27,840 nucleotides of DNA from Aplysia californica (taxonomy: Eukaryota; Mollusca; Gastropoda; Aplysiida; Aplysiidae). The notes beneath the pieces are model-generated. The model was not told where the DNA came from. It worked only from the letters and a program-made list of their open reading frames with translations, and searched no databases. The DNA is taken from the NCBI RefSeq assembly GCF_000002075.1, contig NW_004797271.1, positions 3,847,948 to 3,875,787 on the forward strand. Reading direction: 5' to 3'. A program made the translations under genes and the position numbers. Positions 12,401 through 20,911 of the stretch are shown in pieces (position 1 is the stretch's first letter; every line of letters begins with the position of its first letter).

Positions 12401-13454
12401 GGATTAAAACAACATCTGTCTCCGCGTAGTCACTATAGTGGAAAAGTAGTTTTTGAGAAAAACGCAAAAGAAAAACCCCACCGATTTGACAACTTCAAAG
12501 TTGGAAAACCATAGTTTTTAAAACAATAAATTTGATATTTTTAGAACGTTGGCCCCTCTCTGATATCTTAAATGGAATTAATCAGGTTATATGTTCATTT
12601 CCTCCCGAAGTAAGCCTTCAATGACAGGTGAACATGACTACATTCAGTAATTTTTAGTTAAGTTACTACCCTTGACCAGTCATGTACAAATCAGAACAAT
12701 TGTTCAGTAACACACTCTGAGAATACATCAACACACACACACATGTGTACACACACTCCAACAGACAATCAAACAAAAAAACAAACAAACACAAATACGC
12801 ACATACTCACTCACACACTTATGTGTGTGAATGAGTGCGTGTGTGTTTGTCACGCATCCCAACTCGGACGAAATCCAAACAAGTGCTCACATTTTAAGAT
12901 CCGTCAAGGGCACAGTAAAATGATTTAGGAAAATGAGAACCATACTTGTGAATTTAGTTTGACAAAGTTACAGGAGACTTCCGCTATTTCTTACACAAGT
13001 TCTGGGCCGTCAAAGAATACCTTCATGTGGCGACAGTCATGAGAGACTCACTCCCTTGCTTGGCTTTGAAACATGATTTAGTATCTTTTGGTGCTGCCCT
13101 CGAAGAATTTAAGTGCTCCCCGTTTTGCCTCAGTTCACAATGGTTGGGAAAAGTCTGGACATACATCTGCCCAATGGTTGGAAGTCCAACGCGTTCAGGC
13201 TGGGATTGTATGAAGCTCAGACACAAGGTACACCGCAACTTCTGTTGAAGTGATTCTGGTTCCACTTGATGACTAGAGCTTACAGTGTGCTTCTTCTTGC
13301 TTGAACCATGGTCGTTTCCGCTCCTGAGGTCCCAAATAATCTTCCCAATGATCTTCAACACCGATCAAGAATCTTCAGATATCGATCTACTACCACTGTT
13401 GCTATACTATAGTCTTCAACTCTCTCTCTCTCTCTGTCTCTCTGTCTCTCTCTG

Positions 13455-13526
<72 letters not shown>

Positions 13527-16500
13527 CCCCCCTCCCCCGTTTCTCCCTCACTCCTTATTAAATAATGACACGCATCATGATAATTGAAAGGACAAACACT
13601 GGAAATAAACGTGAAATGAAATAAGACTATGAGAGTAAAAATAACTTCTTAGATTGTACAATACATGAAAAAAAAAAGGGAAACTTAGCTTAGATTTACC
13701 TGCTCTGTAGTCTACCCAAAAAAAAGGGGGATCAGAAACAGGATTATGTGTTGTCAAATACAATAGTGAATTAGACGGTTTCATTAGTGGCAGTAATGCA
13801 AACGGCTTTCTAATCGCAAGAAGAAACAACGGTGATCATAAAGTACTGTTGGAGACCATATACCGTACAGCATTGTACGACTGAGTGTTGATGTCATATA
13901 TTATTTTTAGCAAGGGGGTTTCGGGTTTCGTTTTGTTCAAGACAACCCAAAATTTTAAAAGGGGGAGCCCTGTATCATGCGTATATGTGCTCAACTGCCA
14001 GAAATACACAGATCTTGATCGTCTTGAAAGAAGAAAAGCTTGGGAGCACAACAATACTAAACATGTCAGGGTGACATGGAGACACATGGTTGTTGTCACG
14101 TTTCAAGTATGGGCTAATAAGTACAAAACACAGTGACTTTTGAGAAGGGAGCCCACTGGAAAACGACTCTAATGGTGAATTCTTGTCTTTTTAAAAATGA
14201 AACATCAAGCGGTATTGACTCATTAGACATTCAGGTACCGAAAAATGGACACAGTTAAATATCAAATTTTTTTATCCAAACATCGTGTTTTGCAAACCTG
14301 TGACATGCCTTAACAGAAGTGTAGCTAGGACGGCTGTGAACTTATCTGAGTCAGTATGTATCTCATCTTTTTCAGATTCAACAGGTCAGTACATCAAAGG
14401 AAAGCTTGGAGAGGAGAATGAATATGGCATGTTTGAAGATGGACTGCAGTGTGTTGCTATACTGATAGGACTCTTTGAGAAATCTACAGGAAAGCCCATT
14501 CTTGGAGTTGTTGTTCAGCCTTTTGCCAAGTTTATCTCAGAAACAGAAAGGTATGAACTTGATTTGTGTTTTTTTAATTTACTATGTTGTATTATCTCCT
14601 CCTCCCCACTCCCCCCCCCNNNNNNNNNNNNNNNNNNNNNNNNNNNNNNNNNNNNNNNNNNNNNNNNNNNNNNNNNNNNNNNNNNNNNNNNNNNNNNNNN
14701 NNNNNNNNNNNNNNNNNNNTTACTTCCGAAAACGATAAATCGTGCCCTCAAGACGCCATTGTTTTCGGTCTTCAATTCCTCACAGGTCACGTGGTACAGT
14801 TCCCGTTCTATAAGTGTAGAATTCTGTGATCTAGCCTCATGTTTTCTTTTTTTTTTTTTACTAGGAGCTAAATTCGACTGTGATCCTTTTGTTTGATCTT
14901 TTTTCTGGCATCCTTTCTCAAATTCTTTTTCTTGCAACTGGGAACAATCAACACGCTTCTGTCTCTGTAATTTTAGAAAATTCGCCAGGTTTGTCTATTA
15001 TATACATGTATCTGGCAACTTGGAAACACATGACATGTGTCATTTTTCTGTCAAGATTTATTGCCCCTTTCCAGTGGAGTGTAAATATTATAATAGGCCA
15101 ATGACTTTCAGTTGATGTTAATGCACAGATCATTCCTTTCATCGGAAGGGGGCCCAGCTAGTATGATATATTACAGTTCGTGGTCCATAACGTGATAGTT
15201 GATGGGAGGTTTTTTTCTTGGTCGATATGTAAGCCTACTACATTGCAAACATGTTTTATAACGGGTTTATGAATAAGTACGAGAAACAAAGACAGAGGCT
15301 CCAGTTCAAAAGACTTAACGTTGCCTTCCGTGTAGGCTTATTTGCCTTCTATTTTTCTCCCCTTTCAATAATTAGTCATAGGAATTATTTCGTCCTCAGT
15401 GCAATTCACCCAATACTAAGATTCATTAACGAGTTGGGTACTATTGCTCCATGATTTTTATTTTCTTTTTTATGTTTTTAATTGAATGACCGGAGTATGG
15501 AGTAAAGTTTTTGCCTAGTTAGTTGTATAATTACTTATACATGTATTACTATCTATTGAGATACTGGTTCAAGAACAAGACTGTACATGTAATTAATTCT
15601 TAAAGGTGGTTTGCCCCTTCTTCCCTATGAATCATATATCGTCCTTATATCTCCTCCTTCTTTTTTTTGTGTTTATTACAATCGTACAAAACCTCTAATC
15701 TTCGGTACCTTTATGAACTGATTGTTTTGCAAGTCCCGTAAAACTCTTACTGAAACTAAAAACTTAGAAGTATAACATGCAGGGTGAGCAAAGGCTTCAT
15801 TGGAAGCTAGTTCAGTGGCTCTCAATAGGTAGAACAGTTGCTAAGGGCTTAGACGTCATCACAGAAAATTCAATGATAAAGTATTTCTGATAATATAGTC
15901 GTGTATCCCTTGAAGGCTCCTTCAATTTCATAATAAGTTTAACTACCCTCCCTTCACCATCTCGACCATTTCAACTGCACCCCCCCCCCCACTTCAATGT
16001 GCCTTAGTCATTATCCTGACCTACTGATCTATAGCGTTAGTGTAAGTTTGTTTACACCTTCATCTTGTAAAAACGTATCTTCTTTCTTTCAAGTCATGCC
16101 GTGATGTCGGGGGCCTGATTTTTAGGCTGCACATGGGTTCAAAACTCATATTTTGTTTGATTCCTGTTCGGGTTGGGTGTTTCTTGGAATTAGCCTCTGT
16201 ATTGGGAGCTTATAGCTGTCTTCCCAGTGTAGAATTTTCCAGGGTGATAAGAGAGAAAACATGCTTCAAAATGGTGTGAAACGGTGATTCTATTATAGGT
16301 GCATATAGACAGGGTCTTATTTTAAATTGATGTTTAGATTTATTTTTTTTTCTGTTCATAATTTATTTTTGTCAATGCTTTTTATTACATTTTCTAAGAA
16401 CTATTGTGATCAAAATTAGTGCATGGAATTTTGTTTCTTCTTGTTGTTCTAATATTTAAAGATGTATACTATGATGACTTCTGTTTTTAAAAAAATTTGT

Positions 16501-17028
16501 TTGATTCATTTGAACAGCTGGACTTCAAGGACCATTTGGGGTGTTTCCTTTAATGGACTAAACAAGACATCCTTTGAGCCTACTAGTGAAGCCAGCAATA
16601 CCGAGGCCAGGATTGTACTCAGTAAAAGTGAATCTGAACAAGTACAGAAAGCCTTATCTACCAAGTACAAACTTGACTTTGCTTCAGGAGCTGGATACAA
16701 ATTGCTAGCCACAGTTCTGGGCTTGTCAAGAGCTTATGTCCTGTCTCACCGTTCTATCTATAGGTGGGACTGCTGTGCCATTCACCCAATACTAAGAGCT
16801 GTTGGAGGTGGAATTGTCAGCTATAAGCACACTTTGCAGGCGGCCAGGTATCCGGAAGGTGAACTCACTGAGGAAGACTTACATGCATTGCAAGTCAGCT
16901 ACACGAAAGCCTCTGGTGCTATAAGGAACAGGCGGAATTCTTTCTCTGATAAAACAGAAAGTTTACCAGGCATCATTGCATACAGATCAGCAGCTGATGT
17001 TCTAGATATACTGAATCTTTTAAAGTAG
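6278..17028 (+). CDS. INPP1: Inositol polyphosphate 1-phosphatase, five coding exons (whole gene span)
   Basis: The family removes the 1-phosphate from inositol 1,4-bisphosphate and inositol 1,3,4-trisphosphate in the cytosol. It is Mg-dependent and inhibited by lithium, and it feeds inositol recycling. Seen here: exons 6278-6487, 7934-8051, 8980-9123, 14376-14550 and 16518-17028 have AG/GT borders and compatible phases and give 385 residues (human about 400). Metal and catalytic residues are all present: D56 in FKTLADVL, E81 in YGEESN, D155/D158/T160 in WIDPIDST, and D300 in RWDCC. These match human D54, E79, D153/D156/T158 and D317 as recalled. Other family signatures are the GAGYK segment, AVGGGIV after D300 and GIIAYRS near the C-terminus. 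There are no stops or frameshifts. I infer a functional enzyme. The assignment is made from remembered family sequence, not a search. Confidence 0.95.
6488..7933 (+). other. INPP1 intron between coding exons 1 and 2
   Basis: Starts GTACTT and ends TTTTTTTCAG. AT-rich; I see no transposon or RNA gene inside it. Confidence 0.6.
7934..8051 (+). CDS. INPP1: INPP1 coding exon 2 (residues 71-109 plus one base)
   Basis: The acceptor is TTTTTTTCAG ending at 7933 and the donor is G|GTAAAA at 8052. The exon encodes IPDIGASIYGEESNKFTN and on to ETEKLL. The GEESN segment carries metal-site Glu81, and the text aligns closely with vertebrate INPP1 (GEESNEFTN). It ends one base into a codon, and the next exon completes that codon as Val110. 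Confidence 0.93.
8513..8910 (+). mobile_element. MITE family 1, copy B (in INPP1 intron)
   Basis: Homologous to 2984-3405 along its length. Shared landmarks are GAAGAAACC then ATTTTTTCCGCC, CACCTTTTTATG, TTGAACTGAAAAACTTTGAT, TGGTGGCCATTTTCTCG, CAAAAATTGATG and CATGTCATGACA near the end. The left inverted end is degraded. A C-rich run at about 8766-8782 interrupts the right half. Confidence 0.65.
8980..9123 (+). CDS. INPP1: INPP1 coding exon 3 (residues 110-157 plus one base)
   Basis: The acceptor is TTTTTTCAG ending at 8979 and the donor is G|GTGAGC at 9124. The exon encodes VLNGN, then a helical region, then CGIWIDPI. The last base is the G of Asp158, whose codon is finished by the following exon, so the intron cuts straight through the WIDPIDST metal-binding motif. 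The matching human text is LGIWVDPIDST. Confidence 0.93.
9158..10254 (+). repeat. Composite interspersed repeat with internal duplication (INPP1 intron 3)
   Basis: The left end, ACTAGCTGGGCCCCC at 9158, and the sequence to about 9275 match the reverse strand of 15040-15162. A second patch at 9562-9600 (CATGTGTTTCCAAGTTGCCA onward) matches the reverse strand of about 14995-15033. Relative to the other copy it has about 270 extra bases between the patches. Its right part is a direct duplication: 9678-9920 and 10017-10254 share long blocks such as AACTAATGAAAAACTGAAAA and GTTTTAGGCGGCCAA. No open frame resembles a transposase. The family is unidentified. Confidence 0.6.
10313..11852 (-). mobile_element. 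Tc1-type DNA transposon, full length, inactivated
   Basis: A 1540-bp element with TA duplications at 10311-10312 and 11853-11854 and inverted ends that share GAGGTGCAAAAAAACC. It carries one transposase gene on the minus strand (10504-11541). It lies in INPP1 intron 3, opposite to the gene. Ends and coding region are both present, so it is a complete copy that has decayed by point changes. Confidence 0.9.
10504..11541 (-). pseudogene. Tc1-family (DD34E) transposase pseudogene
   Basis: The start is MPRLSRENRERAVGRLAA at 11541 and the stop is TAA at 10504-10506, a span of 345 codons, the normal Tc1 length. Seen in order: the N-terminal helix-turn-helix region, the linker RPRSGRPRVTTPAHDR, first catalytic Asp in VLFGDESRF, the second catalytic position in QQHNA where family members have QQDNA, and the final Glu in SPDLTSIEHLWD, 34 residues after the second position. 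The reading frame never shifts, but four stops interrupt it: TAG 11482-11484, TAA 11413-11415, TGA 10792-10794 and TAG 10768-10770. All four could be C-to-T changes from CAG, CAA or CGA. With the Asp-to-His change this cannot be an active transposase. Confidence 0.92.
11855..12725. other. INPP1 intron 3, unassigned sequence
   Basis: No gene. The part at about 12030-12480 (containing GAGGCGGCCATGTTGGATTT and repeated references to short A/T runs) has the feel of an old interspersed repeat, but I find no second copy in the window. Confidence 0.35.
12729..12850. repeat. AC-rich then GT-rich imperfect microsatellite with hairpin
   Basis: Imperfect AC repeats switch to GT repeats at 12820. The arms ACTCACTCACACAC (12805-12818) and GTGTGTGAATGAGT (12823-12836) pair with one mismatch around a four-base loop. 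Confidence 0.7.
13020..13390. other. GC-elevated open stretch of unknown origin in INPP1 intron 3
   Basis: Less AT-rich than its surroundings and open on the minus strand for 112 codons (13023-13361) and on the plus strand for 73 codons (13027-13248). I recognise no family in either translation. It could be an old repeat or a retrocopy fragment. There is no evidence that it is a host exon. Confidence 0.3.
13421..13538. repeat. (TC)n microsatellite ending in C-rich run
   Basis: About 100 bases of TC repeat with a few TG and TT interruptions in the first third, then pure TC to 13524, then C runs with one T to about 13538. Confidence 0.95.
13540..14375 (+). other. INPP1 intron 3, distal part
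   Basis: No gene or named repeat recognised. Two overlapping open frames around 13836-14136 lack any family resemblance. The interval ends in the exon 4 acceptor. Confidence 0.4.
14376..14550 (+). CDS. INPP1: INPP1 coding exon 4 (residues 158-215 plus two bases)
   Basis: The acceptor is CTTTTTCAG ending at 14375 and the donor is AG|GTATGA at 14551. The exon begins with the last two bases of Asp158, then encodes STGQYIKG and the core strand DGLQCVAILIGLF, which matches human CGLQCVTILIGVY, then GKPILGVVVQPF. It ends two bases into a codon that exon 5 completes as Ser216. The intron before it (9124-14375) is over 5 kb and holds a Tc1 element. The intron after it holds an assembly gap. Confidence 0.93.
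14620..14719. other. Assembly gap of 100 N
   Basis: One hundred N, preceded by a C-rich run (about 14588-14619). The round length suggests a placeholder gap of unknown true size. It lies in the INPP1 intron between coding exons 4 and 5, at the edge of an interspersed repeat. Confidence 0.98.
14720..15162 (-). repeat. Inverted copy of the 9158 repeat, truncated by the assembly gap
   Basis: Read on the minus strand from 15162 it begins ACTAGCTGGGCCCCC and follows the 9158 copy through the AACTGAAAGTCATTGGCC block, the CAATAAATCTTGA block and the CATGTGTTTCCAAGTTGCCA block. Beyond that the similarity becomes patchy. The copy runs into the 100-N gap, so its far end is unknown. Confidence 0.65.
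15163..15600 (+). other. INPP1 intron 4 sequence with a short echo of exon 5
   Basis: No gene. At 15399-15421, 22 of 23 bases match 16775-16797 in INPP1 coding exon 5. At 15340-15359, 20 bases match 17730-17749 downstream of the gene. The rest is unremarkable. Confidence 0.5.
15620..15780 (+). repeat. Interspersed repeat fragment, pair with 24545-24690
   Basis: Shares TCCTTATATCTCCTCCTTC, then CCTCTAATCTTCGGTACC, then GCAAGTCCCGTAAAACT with 24545-24690, in the same order and strand, at roughly three-quarters identity by eye. It looks like the tail of a SINE-like repeat. Confidence 0.5.
16085..16260 (+). repeat. Possible old SINE
   Basis: GGTTCAAAACTC at about 16137 resembles a box B, with a weak box-A-like segment some 35 bases before it. 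No second copy in this window supports it, so confidence is low. Confidence 0.25.
16518..17028 (+). CDS. INPP1: INPP1 terminal coding exon (residues 216-385 and stop)
   Basis: The acceptor is TTTGAACAG ending at 16517, and the C at 16518 completes Ser216. The exon encodes WTSRTIWGVSFNG (human equivalent YWGLSYMG), a variable Ser/Glu-rich segment, the conserved GAGYK loop, RWDCCAIHPILRAVGGG with the last metal-site Asp (D300), and GIIAYRS near the end. Translation stops at TAG 17026-17028. The C-terminus stops a few residues after the IAYRS helix, whereas the human protein has a short extra tail. Since the Trp217 region is continuous with exon 4, no coding exon appears to be lost in the assembly gap. 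Confidence 0.94.
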
Positions 17029-17285
17029 TTATCGTCAAAGAGGGCCAGAGTTGCGGGCAACTCCAAGGCATTTTATTTATTACCTTTATTATATGGGCTT
17101 AATGGCTATAAGAGTGATTTTTCAATTAACAAATTCATAAGTAATGTCAGGGTAAAATGCAAAGATTTATGAGGCTAAAACAACAAAGTTATGTTTTGAA
17201 TTCTTGCTTCAGCATATTTTACAGACCATGAAGCTCAGAATGAGCTTTGTAATTATTGCATAATAAAACATTTTGAATTGCTATC
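17029..17285 (+). terminator. INPP1 3' UTR with AATAAA poly(A) signal
   Basis: The sequence after the INPP1 stop is AT-rich and has a canonical AATAAA at 17262-17267, with T-rich sequence a few dozen bases beyond. Cleavage near 17280-17290 would give a 3' UTR of about 255 bases. A longer 3' UTR using later AATAAA motifs cannot be excluded. Confidence 0.55.
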
Positions 17286-17289
17286 TAAA

Positions 17290-18178
17290 ATTATCTTTTC
17301 ATGCTGTTTTACAGCAAGACCTGAGTAGATTGCTTGTTCTGTCTCAGAAAAGTAAAGTCATAGCTTCCACTTTTTGGAAAATGAATTTTTGTGCATTTTT
17401 GCATAAGTGAGTTGACTCTTAGTTCCTTTCAGTGTCTCTTTTTCAGTGACTTTTGTCTTGCTTCCATGATTTGTCTGCACTAAAACAACATTGCTCAGAC
17501 ATTCATGAGATCTCTTGATTTTTATGTCTTTTCATTCATTTACTTTTGTGCATTTATCTTGCGTACTTACTTAATCCACTCCACACAGTGATATATATGC
17601 ATAAATAAGGTCTCCACCAGACATTGGGGTTTGATGCTGTCTTTAGCCAGTTTGTTGTGGAAACCTCTGGTCCTTTGTTTCTTCATTTCATCTCCACTGA
17701 TCTTTTTGTATTAATTACGGTACTTATATATTTGCCTTCTATTTTTCTCTACCCTTTTGAAGTAGACATGTCTCCTAGAATTTACAGAAAAACAAGATGC
17801 TTTGATTCAGTTCGTGCAAGCTATTTGAAATAACTTGCTGTTTCAGTACACATTGTTAAAACTAATGGCCATTAGCAGAGTTTATGTGCTCTCAATCTTA
17901 TGTAAATTCTGATGAACACTTACAGTGACTTTATCCAGGGAAAGTTGAAATGGAGAAGCACAGATATTCAAAACCAAAGTCATAGGATTGAAAAAAAAAT
18001 TCCGTTTGATTTCATTGAAATAATAATCACACTGTGGTTTTGGCTGTATACCTTAACTGGCCTTGACAGGATAAAAGAAGTTTTGCTCAAATGGTTATCC
18101 ATTTTAATTAAAATGGTTGTTTTATATCAAGAGTAACACTCTTGCATAATTTGGCCATCATTACGAATGGGAAATATG
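17290..18178. other. Intergenic or extended 3' UTR, no gene seen
   Basis: AT-rich, no coding signal I trust. Open frames here have no recognisable family. Confidence 0.4.
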
Positions 18179-18580
18179 TGTCATGGCGTGGTGGAATTGG
18201 GCGCTCGTCAATTTTTGGGCGTTTGTAGTTATTGGTATTATCTTAAATCTTGTTCATTTGTCTTTCTTTTGATGAAAAGATACTCGCCTGTCTTGAATAG
18301 AAGACAAGATTCTTACAAGGGAAGGAGGTGGGAGGTCACCTGGTGTAGGAGGTGAAAATAGCAAGAAAATGGCCACTAAAGTTTGGTGAGTTAAGTTTGA
18401 GTGTCCTTGGAAATTGAATACTTACAATTTGTTGTGCCTTTGGTCAAATTTTTTCAGTAAAATCCACACAGAAATGTGTTTAAATGGACATAAAAAGCGT
18501 TGAACTAGAACAACAGAAATAAAATGGATAAAATTCCCCATTTATTTTAACGATAGCCTGATTTCACCATGTTTCCATGC
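18179..18580 (-). mobile_element. MITE family 1, copy C
   Basis: About 402 bp, in reverse relative to copies A and B. The + strand left end is TGTCATGGCGTGGTGGAATT (18179) running into GGGCGCTCGTCAATTTTTGGGC, and the right end is GCCTGATTTCACCATG near 18557, so the ends form inverted repeats. On the minus strand the body has CTTTTTATGTCCATTTAAA, TGTGGATTTTACTGAAAAA and TGGCCATTTTCTTGC as in copies A and B. Confidence 0.7.
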
Positions 18581-19014
18581 ATATGGCTTTTTATGTACTG
18601 TCTCGCAGAAACCCAAGGGAGGCTCAGTTTACATGGCTATTTTAAAAAAATTTTTTGGAGGAAGGTGCAAATATAAAGAGCCGGCAATACAGTCTGAGTA
18701 CATTTATGTTATAGTAAATTAGTTCCAGATGTAGGGGTACAACATGTTTAAAGTAGGTTTATATTAATTTTAAAATATTAAGTTTATTTTGTATATGAGT
18801 AAACAGTACCATATACATTTTGCTCAATTTCAACACATCATAGTTTTTAAAAAAATTCATTGATACTTTTTCTCGTGACTTGATTATCTCAGTTGTTTGC
18901 TGCACTAGCGTAAGTGTCAATTTCATCTCATTATTTTTTATTATGACTGATGGAAAGAAATGCCTGATCAGTACATTTTGATATATCCTGCTGTTTGTAG
19001 GCTCATCACATTAT
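18581..19014. other. Non-coding AT-rich sequence
   Basis: No feature recognised. Confidence 0.4.
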
Positions 19015-19242
19015 TTTTCTTTTTTTAAAAATGTACCGTAGGTGTTTTATGCCCCTATCCACACAATTTAGATCAGGTAGGAGGTCGACTTGGACTCTGC
19101 CTGTCAGGGCCAGCCTGGGCTGAGAGTGATATAACATTCCATCGGAAAGACTGAGGTACTCGATAAAAATTCTTCCTACTGGAATTGACCACGAGTCTCC
19201 TGTGTGCGACAGCAAAGCATATAACCACTACACCGCAGACAC
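19015..19242 (-). repeat. tRNA-derived SINE, copy 1
   Basis: On the minus strand the head reads GTGTCTGCGGTGTAGTGGTT, a good tRNA box A (19222-19235), and a box-B-like TGGTCAATTCC lies at 19181-19191. The body (ATCGAGTACCTCAGTCTTTC, CTGACAGGCAGAGTCC, AATTGTGTGG) matches 27195-27325 closely. The element ends in an A-rich run. Confidence 0.75.
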
Positions 19243-20670
19243 TGGTTTACTTTTCTTTACATGTGACATTCAGAAGCATTTCTGACGTACAGATGTTTGC
19301 ATTTTGTGCATGTTTGGACAAGAATCCTCATGATTTTGGTTGATAATCATATAACCTTTACTTTTCTGTTCCGCCACTTCCTCTTTGATAAAAAGGATTG
19401 TATGTTGCCAAAAGATATTTAGAAAATAGAATGGATAATTTTCCTCACTCAGACTCAGAACATCACCTGAACATAAACTTTTTTGTATCTAAGTGCACTA
19501 TGAACCAAAATGTAAATTGAATTAAGATTAAACTTCACTTCTTTTTCTTTCACTTTTGAGTGAAAGGACAGACTTTCAAAATCATTTTTTGTTTGATGTA
19601 TGTTTGACAGCTGATTCATTTTGCTCGGTTCACTATTTATTTCGAAGGATAATATAGCCTTAATTCCTTTTTTTAAAAATAAAAAATTACAGAAGACACT
19701 TTTTACTGTTCTTTTTTATGCCAAAAACACATGCAAATATTAGCTGTCAATCATTTTTCTTTACCGCAGTGCTTATCTTTCTTGCACTTAATAACCAATG
19801 TCTAATTTATTGGGAGCTCAAAACTATTCAAGTTAAAGGAGTCATATTACACGGTGCTAAGTTTGGAATGCTTTGACAATCTGAAGATGAATTTTAAGAG
19901 AGAGCAAAGTTGCTGTTGTTCTTGCTTGTTACCTCTTTCTATGTCAATTTAGTTAGTAAGGGTATGCTCATATTTTTATTTATTTGAGTAAAGAGAGTAC
20001 AAATGCAAAAACAATTATTTACAGCCAGAAAAAGCAAGATGGACAGGCGGAAATGGCATAAAAAAAGAAAAGAAGGAGGCGCATACGTGGATCACTTGAT
20101 ATATTTGGGATTTTGTGTCGCTTGATTTTGCTAGTTTTTCGCAAAATGGTATTTTGACATATAACTTTTCACTTTAAGTTTACCATCCACCCACAAGAAT
20201 TCTACTTTGTTTTGGGAATTTTTATTTACCTTTTTTTTTAAAACTTTCAATGCTGTGTTTGAACAATTTTAATGCAGTTTCATGTACTGTGTTGGTCATT
20301 TGAGATTTTTTCCAATCTAGTCATTTGTTAATTGTGTTCATATTGTGCAATTGTATTGGACTGCTCTTCTCATCCCTTTGTATTTCACTGTTATTTATTG
20401 GAAGCTTGTAATGTATTTTGTTTTGGGCTCAATTATCTCAGAATATATTGTAAGCTGTACACGATTTGGCTAGTAATCTACATACTGTATTCAAGATCGG
20501 TGATATATCTGTCTACTAAAATATGTTTTATTTATTTATGAATTATAAAAATGAAGTGAAATATGGTTTAAAGCAAAAATTATGTATGCTATTATTATGT
20601 AACATAGTAATAGAGTGTACAATTTAGGTACACGTTGTAGTTTATATTTTTTACCGTGGTTTTATATTAG
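19243..20670. other. Non-coding AT-rich sequence
   Basis: No gene or repeat recognised over about 1.4 kb. Confidence 0.4.
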
Positions 20671-20671
20671 C

Positions 20672-20835
20672 AAGATGCCTACTCTCTCTCTCTCTCTTCC
20701 TTCTGGCACTGTGACATCATAAGTGGTCAGCGATGCCGATAGCACGCAGGAACTCATTGCCCGCTCGTGGGTCCTTGAGCAGTGCTGATCGTGGGTGGTT
20801 GAAATGTCCCAGCAGACGTGTTTTAAGATGCCTGC
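20672..20835 (-). other. 153-bp insertion flanked by direct repeats, with a coding-like minus-strand segment
   Basis: AAGATGCCTA at 20672-20681 and AAGATGCCTG at 20825-20834 look like a 9-bp target duplication. The DNA between them is GC-richer than its surroundings. On the minus strand a frame from near 20850 to TGA 20717-20719 reads RLLGHFNHPRSALLKD and on to EFLRAIGIADHL. The codons look protein-like (G and C rich), unlike INPP1, but I do not recognise the family. On that strand the insertion ends in a GA repeat before the second flank. Confidence 0.4.
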
Positions 20836-20911
20836 TGTATTGTGAATGGAATTACCAGTGTAAACAAAAAGACTCTACTAACATGGAACACCCAGTGTTG
20901 CAGGAATAGTG

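Noticed and set aside
13285-13587. Open frame of 100 codons
   Set aside because: Most of it is translated TC microsatellite (Ser-Leu repeat).
14285-14896. A 203-codon frame crossing the gap
   Set aside because: It only looks long because N codons are read through; the real coding part is exon 4, 14376-14550.
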